Source: Prorocentrum cordatum (taxonomy: Eukaryota > Sar > Dinophyceae > Prorocentrales > Prorocentraceae). Taken from it: a stretch of DNA of 64,000 nt. A program made the translations under genes and the position numbers. The notes beneath the pieces were generated by a model. The model searched no databases, was not told the origin of the DNA, and worked only from the letters and a program-made list of their open reading frames with translations. This document shows, in pieces, positions 31,665-43,160 of this stretch. Location of the stretch: contig CAUYUJ010015274.1 in assembly GCA_963575745.1 (NCBI GenBank), forward strand, positions 52,501 through 116,500, in the 5' to 3' direction. Numbering within the stretch: position 1 is the first letter of the stretch; each line of letters starts with the position of its first letter.

Positions 31665-34600
31665 CCCAGGGCGCGGATCCACCGGATCTGTCCGGATCTG
31701 TCCGGAAACGGTGCCGGAGGCCGCTCTGGGCTCCTCTGGGCACCTCCCCCGGGTCCGGTTTTGTGAGGATGTCTTAAGCGAGGGCGCCGTTTTGAGATTC
31801 CTCGGCGGATCCACCGGATCCAGCGGATCTGTCCGGAAACGGTGCCGGAGGCCGCTCTGGGCTCCTCTGGGCACCTCCCCCGGGGCCGGTTTTGTGAGGA
31901 TGTCTCAAGCGAGGGCGCCGGTTTGGGATTCGTCACCGGATCCAGCGGATCCAGCGGATCCACCGGATCTGTCCGGAAACGGTGCCGGAGGCCGCTCTGG
32001 GCTCCTCTGGGCACCTCCCCCGGGGCCGGTTTTGTGAGGATGTCTCAAGCGAGGGCGCCGGTTTGGGATTCGTCGGCGGATCCACCGGATCTGTCCGAAA
32101 CGGTGCCGGAGGCCGCTCTGGGCTCCTCTGGGCACCTCCCCCGGGGCCGGTTTTGTGAGGATGTCTCAAGCGAGGGCGCCGGTTTGGGATTCGTCGGCGG
32201 ATCCACCGGATCCACCGGATCTGTCCGGAAACGGTGCCGGAGGCCGCTCTGGGCTCCTCTGGGCACCTCCCCCGGGGCCGGTTTTGTGAGGATGTCTCAA
32301 GCGAGGGCGCCGGTTTGGGATTCGTCACCGGATCCACCGGATCTGTCCGGAAACTGTGCCGGAGGCCGCTCTGGGCTCCTCTGGGCACCTCCCCCGGGGC
32401 CGGTTTTGTGAGGATGTCTCAAGCGAGGGCGCCGGTTTGGGATTCGTCACCGGATCCACCGGATCTGTCCGGAAACGGTGCCGGATGCCGCTCTGGGCTC
32501 CTCTGGGCACCTCCCCCGGGGCCGGTTTTGTGAGGATGTCTCAAGCGAGGGCGCCGGTTTGGGATTCGTCGGCGGATCCACCGGATCCACCGGATCTGTC
32601 CGGAAACGGTGCCGGAGGCCGCTCTGGGCTCTGGGCACCTCCCCCGGGGCCGGTTTTGTGAGGATGTCTCAAGCGAGGGCGCCGGTTTGGGATTCGTGGG
32701 CGGATCCACCGGATCCACCGGATCTGTCCGGAAACGGTGCCGGAGGCCGCTCTGGGCTCCTCTGGGCACCTCCCCCGTGGCCGGTTTTGTGAGGATGTCT
32801 CAAGCGAGGGCGCCGGTTTGGGATTCGTCACCGGATCCACCGGATCTGTCCGGAAACGGTGCCGGAGGCCGCTCTGGGCTCCTCTGGGCACCTCCCCCGG
32901 GGCCGGTTTTGTGAGGATGTCTCAAGCGAGGGCGCTGGTTTGGGATGCGTCCGGCGTATTCCACCGGATTCCAGCGGATCTGTCCGGAAACGGTGCCGGA
33001 GGCCGCTCTGGGCTCCTCTGGGCACCTCCCCCGGGGCCGGTTTTGTGAGGATGTCTCAAGCGAGGGCGCCGGTTTGGGATTCGTCGGCGGATCCACCGGA
33101 TCCAGCGGATCTGTCTGGAAACAGTGCCGGAGGCCGCTCCTCTGGGCACCTCCCCCGGGGCCGGTTTTGTGAGGATGTCTCAAGCGAGGGCGCCGGTTTG
33201 GGATTCGTCACCGGATCCAGCGGATCCAGCGGATCCACCGGATCTGTCCGGAAACGGTGCTGGAGGCCGCTCTGGGCTCCTCTGGGCACCTCCCCCGGGG
33301 CCGGTTTTGTGAGGATGTCTCAAGCGAGGGCGCTGGTTTGGGATTCGTCGGCGGATCCACCGGATCCACCGGATCTGTCTGGAAACGGTGCCGGAGGCCG
33401 CTCTGGGCTGGGCACCTCCCCCAGGGCCGGTTTTGTGAGGATGTCTCAAGCGAGGGCGCCGGTTTGGGATTCGTCAGCGGATCCACCGGATCCACCGGAT
33501 CCAGCGGATCTGTCCGGAAACGGTGCCGGAGGCCGCTCTGGGCTCCTCTGGGCACCTCCCCCGGGGCCGGTTTTGTGAGGAGGTCTCAAGCGAGGGCGCC
33601 GGTTTGGGATTCGTCGGCGGATCCACCGGATCCAGCGGATCTGTCCGGAAACGGTGCCGGAGGCCGCTCTGGGCTTCTCTGGGCACCTCCCCCGGGGCCG
33701 GTTTTGTGAGGATGTCTCAAGCGAGGGCGCCGGTTTGGGATTCGTCGGCGGATCCACCGGATCCACCGGATCTGTCCGGAAACCGAGCCGGAGGCCGCTC
33801 TGGGCTCCTCTGGGCACCTCCCCCGGGGCCGGTTTTGTGAGGATGTCTCAGCGAGGGCGCCGGTTTGGGATTCGTCGGCGGATCCACCGGATCCACCGGA
33901 TCCAGCGGATCTGTCCGGAAACGGTGCCGGAGGCCGCTCTGGGCTCCTCTGGGCACCTCCCCCGGGGCCGATTTTGTGAGGATGTCTCAAGCGAGGGCGC
34001 CGGTTTGGGATTCGTCGGCGGATCCACCGAATCCACCGGATCCACCGGATCTGTCCGGAAACGGTGCCGGAGGCCGCTCTGGGCTCCTCTGGGCACCTCC
34101 CCCGGGGCCGGTTTTTGTGAGGATGTCTCAAGCGAGGGCGCCGGTTTGGGATTCGTCGGCGGATCCACCGGATCCACCGGATCTGTCCGGAAACGGTGCC
34201 GGAGGCCGCTCTGGGCTCCTCTGGGCAACTCCCCCGGGGCCGGTTTTGTGAGGATGTCTCAAGCGAGGGCGCCGGTTTGGGATTCGTCACCGGATCCAGC
34301 GGATCCACCGATCCACCGGATCTGTCCCCGAAACCCGTCCGGAAGGCCGCTCTGGGCTCCTCCGGCTCTCTGTGCACTTCCGCTGGAACCGGGGCCGGTT
34401 TTTGTGATGATGTCTCAAGCGAGGGCGCCGGTTGGGATTTGTCGCGGATCCACCGGATCCTCCACCGGATCTGTCCGGAAACGGTTACCGGAGGGCCGCT
34501 CTGGGCTCCTCTGGGCACCTCCTCCCTGGGCCGTTTTTTGTGAGATTCCAATGCGGGGCAGCCCGGTTGGGATTCGTCGCGGATCCACCGAATCCACCGG

Positions 34601-34805
34601 ATCCACCGGATCTGTCCGGAAACGGTGCCGGAGGCCGCTCTGGGATCCTCTGGGCACCTCCCCCGGGGCCGGTTTTGTGAGGATGTCTCAAGCGAGGGCG
34701 CCGGTTTGGGATTCGTCGGCGGATCCACCGGATCCACCGGATCCACCGGATCTGTCCGGAAACGGTGCCGGAGGCCGCTCTGGGCCCCTGTGCTCCCCGC
34801 GCCGG
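31665..34805. repeat. ~125-bp tandem array (about 24 copies)
   Basis: Unit: ggatctgtccggaaacggtg, ccggaggccgctctgggctc, ctctgggcacctcccccggg, gccggttttgtgaggatgtc, tcaagcgagggcgccggttt, gggattcgtc. Units differ in the number of 9-bp ggatccacc or ggatccagc words (one to four), which sets unit lengths of ~121-140 bp. The last few copies are diverged. Long frames on both strands follow from repetition; no protein called. Confidence 0.95.
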
Positions 34806-36171
34806 GGGTGAGGATGACCGTAGTTCCACAGAAACTCCCTCAAAAATTAATACCACGCATGCTTTTAATATTTAAGATAACTAGTAATAAACATCATTGT
34901 GCTACTAAGAAGTTTAGTACTGCTGGTCGTAATTTCATGAATACTACCGTTAATACGAATAATGCAAGTAGCAATAATATTGCGGATGCCAACGATGATA
35001 TTGTGGACACTTCCCCTATCCCACGGGGGCTGGGGCCAGGCCGATGAGAGGGGCGGCGTTCCCCCCGCCTCTCTCCTCGGGGGCCAGGCGGGTGTCCCCC
35101 GCTCTTGGCCCCGGGGCCCACCGACGTACTGTCCGACGTTGGTGCTGTTGCCCCCCCCTCCCTGGGCCGCCCGCGCCCCTCGCTGCGCGTGGATTGTCTT
35201 TTCACTTCCAGCGGCGGTCAGCTGCGACTCTGGAGGATCACGTGGTGTTCGTTGACGTTCTGGGGGGGCCTGGGTGGAAGTGCCAGCGGCGGGCTTGGCC
35301 TGACTTTGCGTCCGACGGCCCTCGTGTCTTCCACTGCGCAGCCCCCCCCCCCAGGCGCACCGCCCTGAGACAACAGCGCGCCCCGCCCGCACTGGCGCCA
35401 CGTGCCCCGTGAGGTACAGCTCACCTGTTCTCTTGGGGACCCACCGGCTCTGGTCCGGTTCGCCGTCACGGCACCGCCACTTCCAGTGCACTCCATCTTT
35501 CTTTCCTCACTGGCGATGCTCACCACGCCAGCGGGTTTCCCCCCCACTCAGTGGCCTTGCCTTGCCGGCGCGCGCTGCGTGGCTCACAGTCGCTCGGTTG
35601 CCCCCTTGCGCTGTGACGTGCTCTGACTGGGGCTGGCCATGGTGCAGAGTGGTTCAGCCTTCCGCAGCAGGTGCAGTCCTACAGGCCCACCTTCAGCCTC
35701 CCCAGTTGCGTTGCACCACGGCTCACGATTGCCCAGCCTGCCTGGCTAGCTCAGGTCGTCCGCTCGGAGCCTGGCGCCACATTGGCGACTCACTCCAATG
35801 GCCCCCTTGTCATCGCCCAGCACGAAGGACTTGCCCATCGTGGTCCGCGCCCCCTCTTTGCGGGTTGTGCCATGGCTGCTTGAATTCCGTGACATTTTGT
35901 CTTGTGCACGTGCCCGAGCTTGCAGAGCGCCGTTCAGTCCAGCTTCACTTCCCTCAGCCCGCAGCTGCTGTCTGAGTGGGCCGGCCGGCCTGCGCCTGTC
36001 TTATTTCGCTAGTTCGCTTCCCGGACTTTGCTCTAGCCGCCTGACAGTCGTCTCGCGGCCGCGACCGAAGAAGAAAAGTATCCCCGCTGGCGCCCCCAGC
36101 GTCGCTCGGCGTTCCTCGGCGGCAGCTCCGGCGGCCGTTAGTTTGAACGCTTAGGTAATTAGGTTAGGTTC
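34806..36171. other. AT-rich island then GC-rich DNA, no gene supported
   Basis: 34838-35010 is clearly AT-rich (taataaacatcattgtgcta) against a GC-rich background and encodes Asn-rich frames. From 35020 to 36171 the sequence is C/T-rich with runs of C. Several open frames exist but none has a domain or natural composition. Confidence 0.5.
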
Positions 36172-36271
36172 NNNNNNNNNNNNNNNNNNNNNNNNNNNNN
36201 NNNNNNNNNNNNNNNNNNNNNNNNNNNNNNNNNNNNNNNNNNNNNNNNNNNNNNNNNNNNNNNNNNNNNNN
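36172..36271. other. Assembly gap (100 N)
   Basis: Exactly 100 N, the usual scaffold placeholder. It is followed by an (AGG)n run to about 36305, suggesting assembly broke in a microsatellite. Confidence 1.
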
Positions 36272-36305
36272 AGGAGGAGGAGGAGGAGGAGGAGGAGGAG
36301 GAAGG

Positions 36306-38000
36306 AGGAGCGCGGCGGCCTTCGCCTCCGTGCCAGGTTCCTCGAGTCCGATCGGCTCACTCGGGGGGCCCTCGGATTCGGGGCTGAGGCCAAGCATGTC
36401 CGCCCCGTCAGGGCCCTTGTCTGGGGTCGCGGTCTGGCTCCAGGACCCGCGGGAAAGGTTGGCCATGGCCGAGAGGGCGCCCAGGGAGGCCCGAAGTCGT
36501 CCAATATCGGCTACGCGTAAGAGTTGCCTTTCGCCAGGGAGACCTTCTCTGAAATGTGGGGTCGGGGTCGTTTTTTTCACAATGGGCGTTCTCCTTATTT
36601 CGGGCCCCAGGACCATCACGGATTGATGGGGCTCGAACACATGCAGCAAATATACGGGGGGTAGGGCTCCAGTCGTGATGTTCGTTTTTTGTTGTTCGTA
36701 ACGTCGGATCTCAAGGTTTAGTGCGGGCCCACAGGGCTTGTTCGCCTGGATCTGCCCCCCCCCCGCAGCCTAATAAAAGCCGCGCGCCAAGTCTCACTCG
36801 TGCCCAGGCCCTGAGATCCGACGTCGCAGAAGAACACTGCAGCATCGCAACAAGTCACGACCAGATCCCTGGACCCCCTCTTTCCGTGGGAGCTCTCGAG
36901 CCAGGTCGACCTGTGAGGATTCCGGGACCCGAAACGACGACGACGACGACGACGGGCCCCAATCGCCCCACGTCACAACACCGCAACGCCTGCAGCCTCT
37001 GACGTCGAGAGCCTCGGGCGTCGGCCCCCGGCCGGCCCGCGCCGCCCGAGCCTCGCGGCGGCCGCGGCCGCGCGGGAGCAGGGCAGCCATGCTGGCGGCA
37101 CGGGTGCGCCTGCTGACCGCGCGGGGCGTGGGTGCAGGCGCGGGCATGGGCGGGGCCGCTGCGGGGATCTCGGGGGCTGCTGGAGGTCCCAAAACGTGCC
37201 CGCGTCGTGGAAGATGTCACGACACATTTTTTGGGGGCCGTCTGCGGCCTCTGGGTTCCCTCCCCAAGCCTCGGGGCCGTAGCAGACAAGACTCGTGATG
37301 AAACACCAGCCTTGGGGAAAGGATCGGGACTCCTGGGGACCCCGGGTGGAAAGAATCGAGACATCGCACGTCTGGGGGGTTGACGGAGCTGCTCCTGGCC
37401 ACGGTGTCCACGGCTTCTCGCCTCATTCACGGGCCTCAGGGGCCTCTCTGGCCTCGTGGAGGGTGCCCTGGGGGCCCTCGGGGCCTCCCTGAGTCTTCCG
37501 TTCCAGCAGTAATTGGTCGAAGCGGAGTTCGGGTGAGAGCGGGGCAGCGGGCTTGGGTGATTCTGATCCGATCGATCCTAGTGCGGCTTATCTGAGTCAG
37601 ATCCGATCCGAGTTCGATTTTTTCCAGCAATCCGATGGGGCCCGATGCTCGAGAGGCGCAGCTGTTTGTCTTGGCGAAGCTGGTTCGATTTCATTCCGAC
37701 TCCGTGCCCATGCGGCCCGACCCGACGCACATTCTGACACGATTCGACTTCGCGGTACGATGCTCACCGATCTTGGCATCGTCCTCGGAGAGGGAAGCGA
37801 AGGATGAGACAGGACAGACCGTACCAGGAAACTGTAGACACAGGACGCGGCAAGCCTTGTCGGGAGCTGGACACGCATGTAGCCAGATGTCTTCCAAGTC
37901 TGGGGCCCATTTGGGGTCTTCCCTAGCTGGTCCAAGCGTCACCTTTACCGGTGTGGTGGCCGTTACGAGAGGCAATCCATATTTTCATGGCGCAGGACCC
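36306..38000. other. GC-rich region, possible targeting-peptide exon at 37089
   Basis: No transposon protein seen. At 37089 an ATG opens MLAARVRLLTARGVGAGAGM and then a Gly/Ala run, which has the Arg-rich, acid-free character of a mitochondrial presequence; ctggag/gtccca at about 37183 could be a donor. No downstream exon was found, so this is weak. On the minus strand 36310-36649 an acidic/Pro-rich frame (TPDKGPDGADMLGLSPESE) is also open. 37558-37765 carries tcgatccgat-type words also seen near 53 kb. Confidence 0.2.
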
Positions 38001-38344
38001 GACCGTGTGCAGTTGTGGCCGAGCAGTTGCAAGTATCGTCTTCGGTGGAGGTCCCTAAGGGTCCAGTGGGGCCCTCGGTGGAGCTCCCCTCCCGGTCACG
38101 AGCGGCACCAAAGATAGCAAAAACAAGTCTCCGCAGGGCCGCCAGCCGTGTAGTGCCCCCTTGCGGGGCGGAGGGTGCGCGGAACCGAGGCGGGCGGCCC
38201 GTGGCCCCCCTCCGCACCAGGCTCCGAGCGCTGTGCCGCACGGTGGCGGGTGCGAGGCGCGCTGCGGCACGGCCAGGAGGCCCGTGGGAGTGGCGGAAGG
38301 ACGAGGCCGAACGCTGTGTGTTTGCGCGCGCGCGCGCGCGCGCG

Positions 38345-38387
<43 letters not shown>

Positions 38388-39265
38388 GCGCGCGCGCGTG
38401 TGTGTATTTGTGAGTGTGAGTGTGTGTATTTGTGAGTGTGTGTGTGTGACTGTAGCCTTTGGTTCCAGTCGCGAGTGGGTCCTCCTTCGGAGTCTCCCGC
38501 GCTCACGGGGGTGCCCGACGCAATGTGTGTGTGAAGTCCGCTCGTATCACCCTTCTATCCATCTTCCCTGCTACCGTCTCGGCTCAGGCATTGGAGCAAT
38601 CCTGTATGAGAGGACGAACGCCGCTTGCCCGCGGGGCATGGGACAAAAAAGGGATCGCCACCGTCTCCCCACTTTCACCAACGGACGACACTGTAGGTTG
38701 GACTCTTCGGTCGCTAACCTACACCCACAGGTTATCAGCCCATTCTATTTTGCTCTCCGTTGTAACACTCCGCATCATTTTTGACTTTGTCGCATGGCGC
38801 TTGACCCCGCGGGGACCAGCGCCTCTATGCGCGCTGGGTTTTCGACGGAGCGTGGGCGTTACGACGCCACGGTGAGGGCAATGGGACAAAACATGATACC
38901 GCAATCTTCACTCGCAGGAAAAGGCAGCGCCGATGCCCGACCTGTGGCGGAATTCGAAGCAGTCATGGCCATCTCACGCGCCAGGGCTTGGGCACAGCCC
39001 ACAGTCGACCACAACGTTTCCTGGCGCCACCCTTAGCTCAGAGCCTTCGCCGGTGGAAACACCCACCGCTGTTTTCGAAGCCGCCGCAGGATTCGCCTCG
39101 CCTCCTCCTCCTCCAACTCCCGCGGGTGGACGCGCCCGCGGCGGTGGCGCCAGTGACGCGTCTCCTAAGAGCGCTTCCGCGCGACACCGCCGCTGGGGCG
39201 CGCGGCGTCTCGCGAGCCCACCGTGGCCCCTGCGTCAGAACACGCGCGAATCATAAAAGACCGCG
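38001..39265. repeat. Array-family fragment, (GC)n(GT)n tract and anonymous DNA
   Basis: 37985-38090 resembles the boundary of the ~90-bp array (tggcgcaggaccc ... ggtggagctcc). 38320-38456 is GC then GT dinucleotide repeat. 38470-39265 has open frames, Pro/Ser-rich near 39100, possibly 5' leader of the downstream copia gag. No LTR recognised. Confidence 0.5.
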
Positions 39266-40535
39266 GTGTGCGGACCTCGCGGCGAAGAGCTCCCGAGCGT
39301 CGTCGTCCCTAGTTTCAAAATAGGGACAACAGCCGCAGCCCCTCCCAGAGGCGCTCGCGGCAGAGTTCCCTGCGGCGCGATCTCGCGCCGAAGAAGTCTC
39401 CATCCGCCAGTATTTTGGCGGAGCTTAGAGACCGGATTGAAACTTGCGCGACGCGACAGTTGTCGGGTCTTGCTGCGCAGACAGCAACGCGGAGGCAAGA
39501 GTTCCACAACGCCTTTGCCCTCGTCGACGCTCGGATCTCCGAGGGTCGATCGATCCTCGCTCAGGTCCATTATCAAGTCGACCGTGTGGAGTCGCGCCGA
39601 GGTTTCGACTCCGCTGCAATCCAAACGTTCCACGACTAACTCCTCGCAGTGGAGGCGCTATTCGCGAGTGTCAGGGACGCGGGCGCCGCACCTGTCAGGG
39701 CGCTGCGCGATGAGCTCCAGACAGCGGCAGGTTCCAGCCACGGAGGTGCACTGGCTTACGGATCAACAGCTCCACGGCGACCTCATTGCGCTTCGTGCCC
39801 ATGTCGAAGTGGCCGCTGCCAACCTCCATTCCCGAAGTACCGCAGTCGCGTCCGAGTTGCACGGCGAGCTGCGTAGCGCTGAGATGGTTATTGCTCAGCG
39901 TCTTGATGCTTCGAAGGGGCGCGTGTGAACGCTTGAGAACCGAGTCGCCATGGTCGAGCAGCAGTTGCTTTGTGTGCGGGTTGCGCTGGCTGAGTTGCGC
40001 GGTGTGCGGGCCCGGACTGATCAGCTGGGCGCCGCGAATTGGGTTTGCGATCTTGCCGCCCTCGTAGCCCGAATGGCCGATGCGCCGGGGGCGGCGGGCC
40101 GCGCGCAGTTCCGACTCGCCCAGATCTCCAGCGCGAAGCACGCAACCAGCGGCTGGGCCAGTGGCGCCCACGCCAACGACGAGATACGTGGTCCACGACA
40201 GAGCGTTGAGAGGATGCAGACTGACATCATAAGATCTGAAGCCGCCATAAAAGGCCCACGCGAGCAACGCTCAGACCCACATCCCGACTCCACCTCCCCA
40301 ACCTACCGCTGACTGTGCCCCGGCCCGCGGCGATGGAAACGTCCGCGCTGGTCCGCCGCGACGCGCGTCGCCAGGCGCCGCTTCTGCAGTGGCCTCAGTT
40401 CAGACACGTCGTGCCTGTCCTGTGCGCGCGCTATCAAAGACTCCACCGAATCCATCGGAACCTCTGGCAGTTCTTTATCGGAACCTCTGTGCGTGTTCCT
40501 CAAGTGCCGCGCATTACTCAGTTGCAGTAGTGGCG
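39266..40535 (+). pseudogene. gag: Second copia element: coiled-coil Gag
   Basis: A frame from 39415 reads AELRDRIETCATRQLSGLAA, RRQEFHNAFALVDARI and AQVHYQVDRVESRRGF with heptad-like spacing. A shifted frame then gives LTDQQLHGDLIALRAHVEVA, SELHGELRSAEMVIAQRLDA, a TGA, LENRVAMVEQQLLCVRVALA. The long helical, stutter-rich Gag is typical of one dinoflagellate copia family as I recall. It would form the particle shell. At least two frameshifts and two stops. The first element's hairpin word is not present here. Confidence 0.5.
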
Positions 40536-42100
40536 ACATATGGCCAGGGGCAAATGTGGCAGCGCCTCTGGTCGCCCTGTCAAGGAATGCGCGTTTCCCT
40601 GCGTGGCAGAGCAACCTGGCGCTGCATTCGAGGACCTACGAGACAGCGGCAATTTCGAAAGCATCGATTGCAAGTTTGCCGCTGGACCTTCGGCGGTTCT
40701 CAATGCTGAACTCCGTTGCAGAATGAAGAGCCCCGAAGCTCAAGATCACACAGCCAGCCGCATGTTGAAACGGTAGACATATCTATTGCACTATGCTGCA
40801 GTCCTGAGAGGTCACTGACGTCGATGACACGACGCGGGACTTCTAACTTCTACAAGCAATTTATTCATGCGGGGCGAGGATCTCCAACTGTTCGTTGTGG
40901 ATTGGGACGGCTTGAATTGCGAATGCCGCGATCCACCGGGCACGACAATGCACGAGTCATTGTTCCGAGTTCAGACCCGCAGACATCCATGGTTGAAGCA
41001 GGACATGCACGATTGCAACAAGATGAGGTCGAATGGCCTTGGTCGCACCTACGACTGGTCGCGAGAACGCGCCCTGGCCACCTTCGAGTTGCGCCGGCTC
41101 GAACGCAGTCAGCTCAACCTCGAGAACGAAACGCCTCGTTGCGATCCGGCCGTCTGTGCTGCGTTCAAGTCAGGCCGTTGTGCAATCGGGGAACAGCGCA
41201 AGCTGCCGCGCGCAGGGGCCGGCAACCTGCCGCGACGCGCAACGACTGCCAGCAGGGAGGAGGCAAACGTAGCTTTTGTTTCGCCTTTGCAAAAAAGGGC
41301 GACTGCCCGCGACCAGATCGATGCCGATGTCCACGCCGCGCCGCGTGGAGTTTCGATGTGGGCCTTAACTTGCGCTGCAAACATGGCAACAGCTGCCGAC
41401 TCGCCCGCGTTAGCCCTGGCGCCAAGACCCCCGAGAGGGGCCCCGGTCGGACGTGCGGCCAAGGTGGTCGCAACAGGACGCCCTCCCCAGGACGCGCGGG
41501 GGGCAGCAGATGCCCCCCAAGCGGGGGGCGGCAGAGCTCGAGAAGTCCGGGGGGCGCGCGCTGGCCACGCCGGGGAATGCCGTTCCATGGTCGCGGGGGG
41601 CAGCAGGGCTCGCGCAGCCCGGGGGGCCGCGCATGGCCACCGTGATCTCCACAGCGCCCCCGCTCATCATCGCGGGACCGCAGCCGCGACCGCCATCGAG
41701 GACGTTCCCCCGCCAGGAGCGACAGGGGGGAAGCCGATCCGCATCCTGCGGATGCAGTCGATCACCTTCTACGCGCAACAGGAACCGTTTTCCTGCAGCG
41801 ACGCGTTGCAATGGGCGACGGGAGTGAAAGTACGCGATCCGTAAAAACACGTTGACCATCGCAGATCAGGAACCGCGGTGCTTACGATTCGACCTTGACA
41901 ACATGGGCGCCATTACCTTCGCTGTCCATCAGCGACGCCTCTACAAGTCCAAGGAGCCACGTATCAACCAAGGTGGCCCTGTTGATGTGCCCGACCCGTT
42001 GCCTGGCTGGTGGTTGGAAGACAGCGTCCAGGCGCTCCGTGATTGCCAGACAGAGGCTTAACGATGGTGCGACGACCTTGCAAGGCCTGCCAGACTTACC
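40536..42100 (+). pseudogene. Second copia element: Gag tail with CCCH-like knuckle
   Basis: About 41267-41400 reads KRSFCFAFAKKGDCPRPDRC with C-X8-C-X5-C but Arg where the final His is expected, followed by a second set RCKHGNSCRLA. An Arg/Gly-rich tail follows (41420-41650), consistent with RNA binding. Upstream, 40867-41260 holds MRSNGLGRTYDWSRERALAT and ELRRLERSQLNLENETPR. 41842-42060 continues with RCLRFDLDNMGAITFAVHQR. Frames change repeatedly. Confidence 0.4.
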
Positions 42101-42560
42101 ACGGTGCCCGTCATGCCATCGGAGAATGACACAGCGCCGGAGGCAACGCCGCAACCGAGTCTACCGCTGCGGCGCGATCCACTGCAGCGATGTGCCGGAC
42201 GCGGATCTCGGGCAGTGGTGCTGCCGACCACATCCATGATAAGGCCGATCTTATGCGTCGAGAAACCAATGACGCGCACCGGGGGGCACGTGCTGGAAAC
42301 GGCCAGCGGTGGCGGGATCGTCGACGAACGCGTCCACCTGGAGCTGCCGCGCATTGGACTATCCAGTTTAGCCCTTGCGCTGGATGACCGCCCCCTGGTA
42401 CCATCTGTGGGGCAACTGGTAGAAGTCGACGGCTTCCGACGCATCTGGGGCCCTCAACTGGGTTACTTTTTGCCGGGCCAATTTTGCCAAGGGTACAGGG
42501 CTACTGTCAGTAGCTGCGTCCCAGAATTCGGCTTCATCAATCTTGAACGGATTCCACCTC
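42101..42560 (+). pseudogene. Second copia element: retropepsin remnant
   Basis: Frame 42190 gives SGSGAADHIHDKADLMRRET at 42208-42260, the active-site loop region, with Ile where the catalytic Asp would be; after a shift the frame from 42104 gives ALALDDRPLVPSVGQLVEVD (42365-42430), matching the hydrophobic LDD.P.VLSVG..VE.-GF block of copia proteases. Both halves are present but out of frame, so it is inactive. Confidence 0.55.
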
Positions 42561-43160
42561 CTCAGTTATGCGCCGCGCAGCGCGCGTCGAGACGTCCACG
42601 ACGAGTGCGACAACATGGACATGATGATTCGCGCCCTTGCATGTGTTGTTGCTGCGTGGGCGATGCCAGTGCGCAGGTGGGCGCGCCCGCGTTCGCGCCG
42701 CCAGTGAGCGACCTAACGCTTCGCGCTTCAGCGCCCGCGGCTTCGCCCGCGTCGACGCCGCCGACGCGCGACGCGACGCTGCCTGACCGACCTCGGCCAC
42801 CCATCGACCCCGCGCATGACATCGCTCACAGCCCGAAGCGCAGTGACTGTGGAGTGCGTGCGCTCATCTTGGCGCGCAACGCGCAATGCCGACGCAAACG
42901 CAAACCCGATTCGCCAGCGCAGCCCAGCGAGGAAGACGCCCAATGCGAGGCGCTCGTGCCCGAGCGATTCGGCGAGGCTCTGACTGCCGACAACGTCGTC
43001 CTTGCTGCAGATGATGTCGCAGATGGGCATGATGACAAGTGCGCCTTAGGTGCGTGGGGCAAGGTCGCGGGACTTGTCGCCCTCATATCCAGCCAAGCGC
43101 AAGGACGCCGAGCCCACCGGGGCATCTTTCCTCGAGTTGTTTGCCCCCGACGATGAGGTG
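42561..43160 (+). pseudogene. Second copia element: pre-integrase and start of integrase
   Basis: The frame continues through a Cys/Ala/Pro-rich linker into HDIAHSPKRSDCGVRALI (His and Cys of the HHCC domain, second pair damaged), AQCRRKRK, then PERFGEALTADNVVLA, the segment with the first catalytic Asp (42958-43005). It ends at 43156 without the second Asp or Glu. The element's 5' half stops here. Confidence 0.55.

Noticed and set aside
28263-34805. CRISPR-like direct repeats
   Set aside because: Units are contiguous satellites without unique spacers, and the context is eukaryotic.
31665-34811. Up to 386-codon frames across the ~125-bp array
   Set aside because: Frames occur on both strands and change phase with the 9-mer copy number and unit indels; no domain.
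34865-35491. 208-codon minus-strand frame
   Set aside because: It joins a GC-rich Arg/Gly text to an AT-rich Ile/Asn text across the island border; no sign of one protein.
36154-36171. ttaggtaattaggttaggtt next to the gap as a telomere
   Set aside because: Only about three irregular copies, not TTTAGGG, and inside a scaffold.
40867-42432. Hairpin-like words in the second copia (for example near 41213 and 42408)
   Set aside because: They lack the stem or the spacing of the GCRGGGNNNCCTGC family and are isolated.
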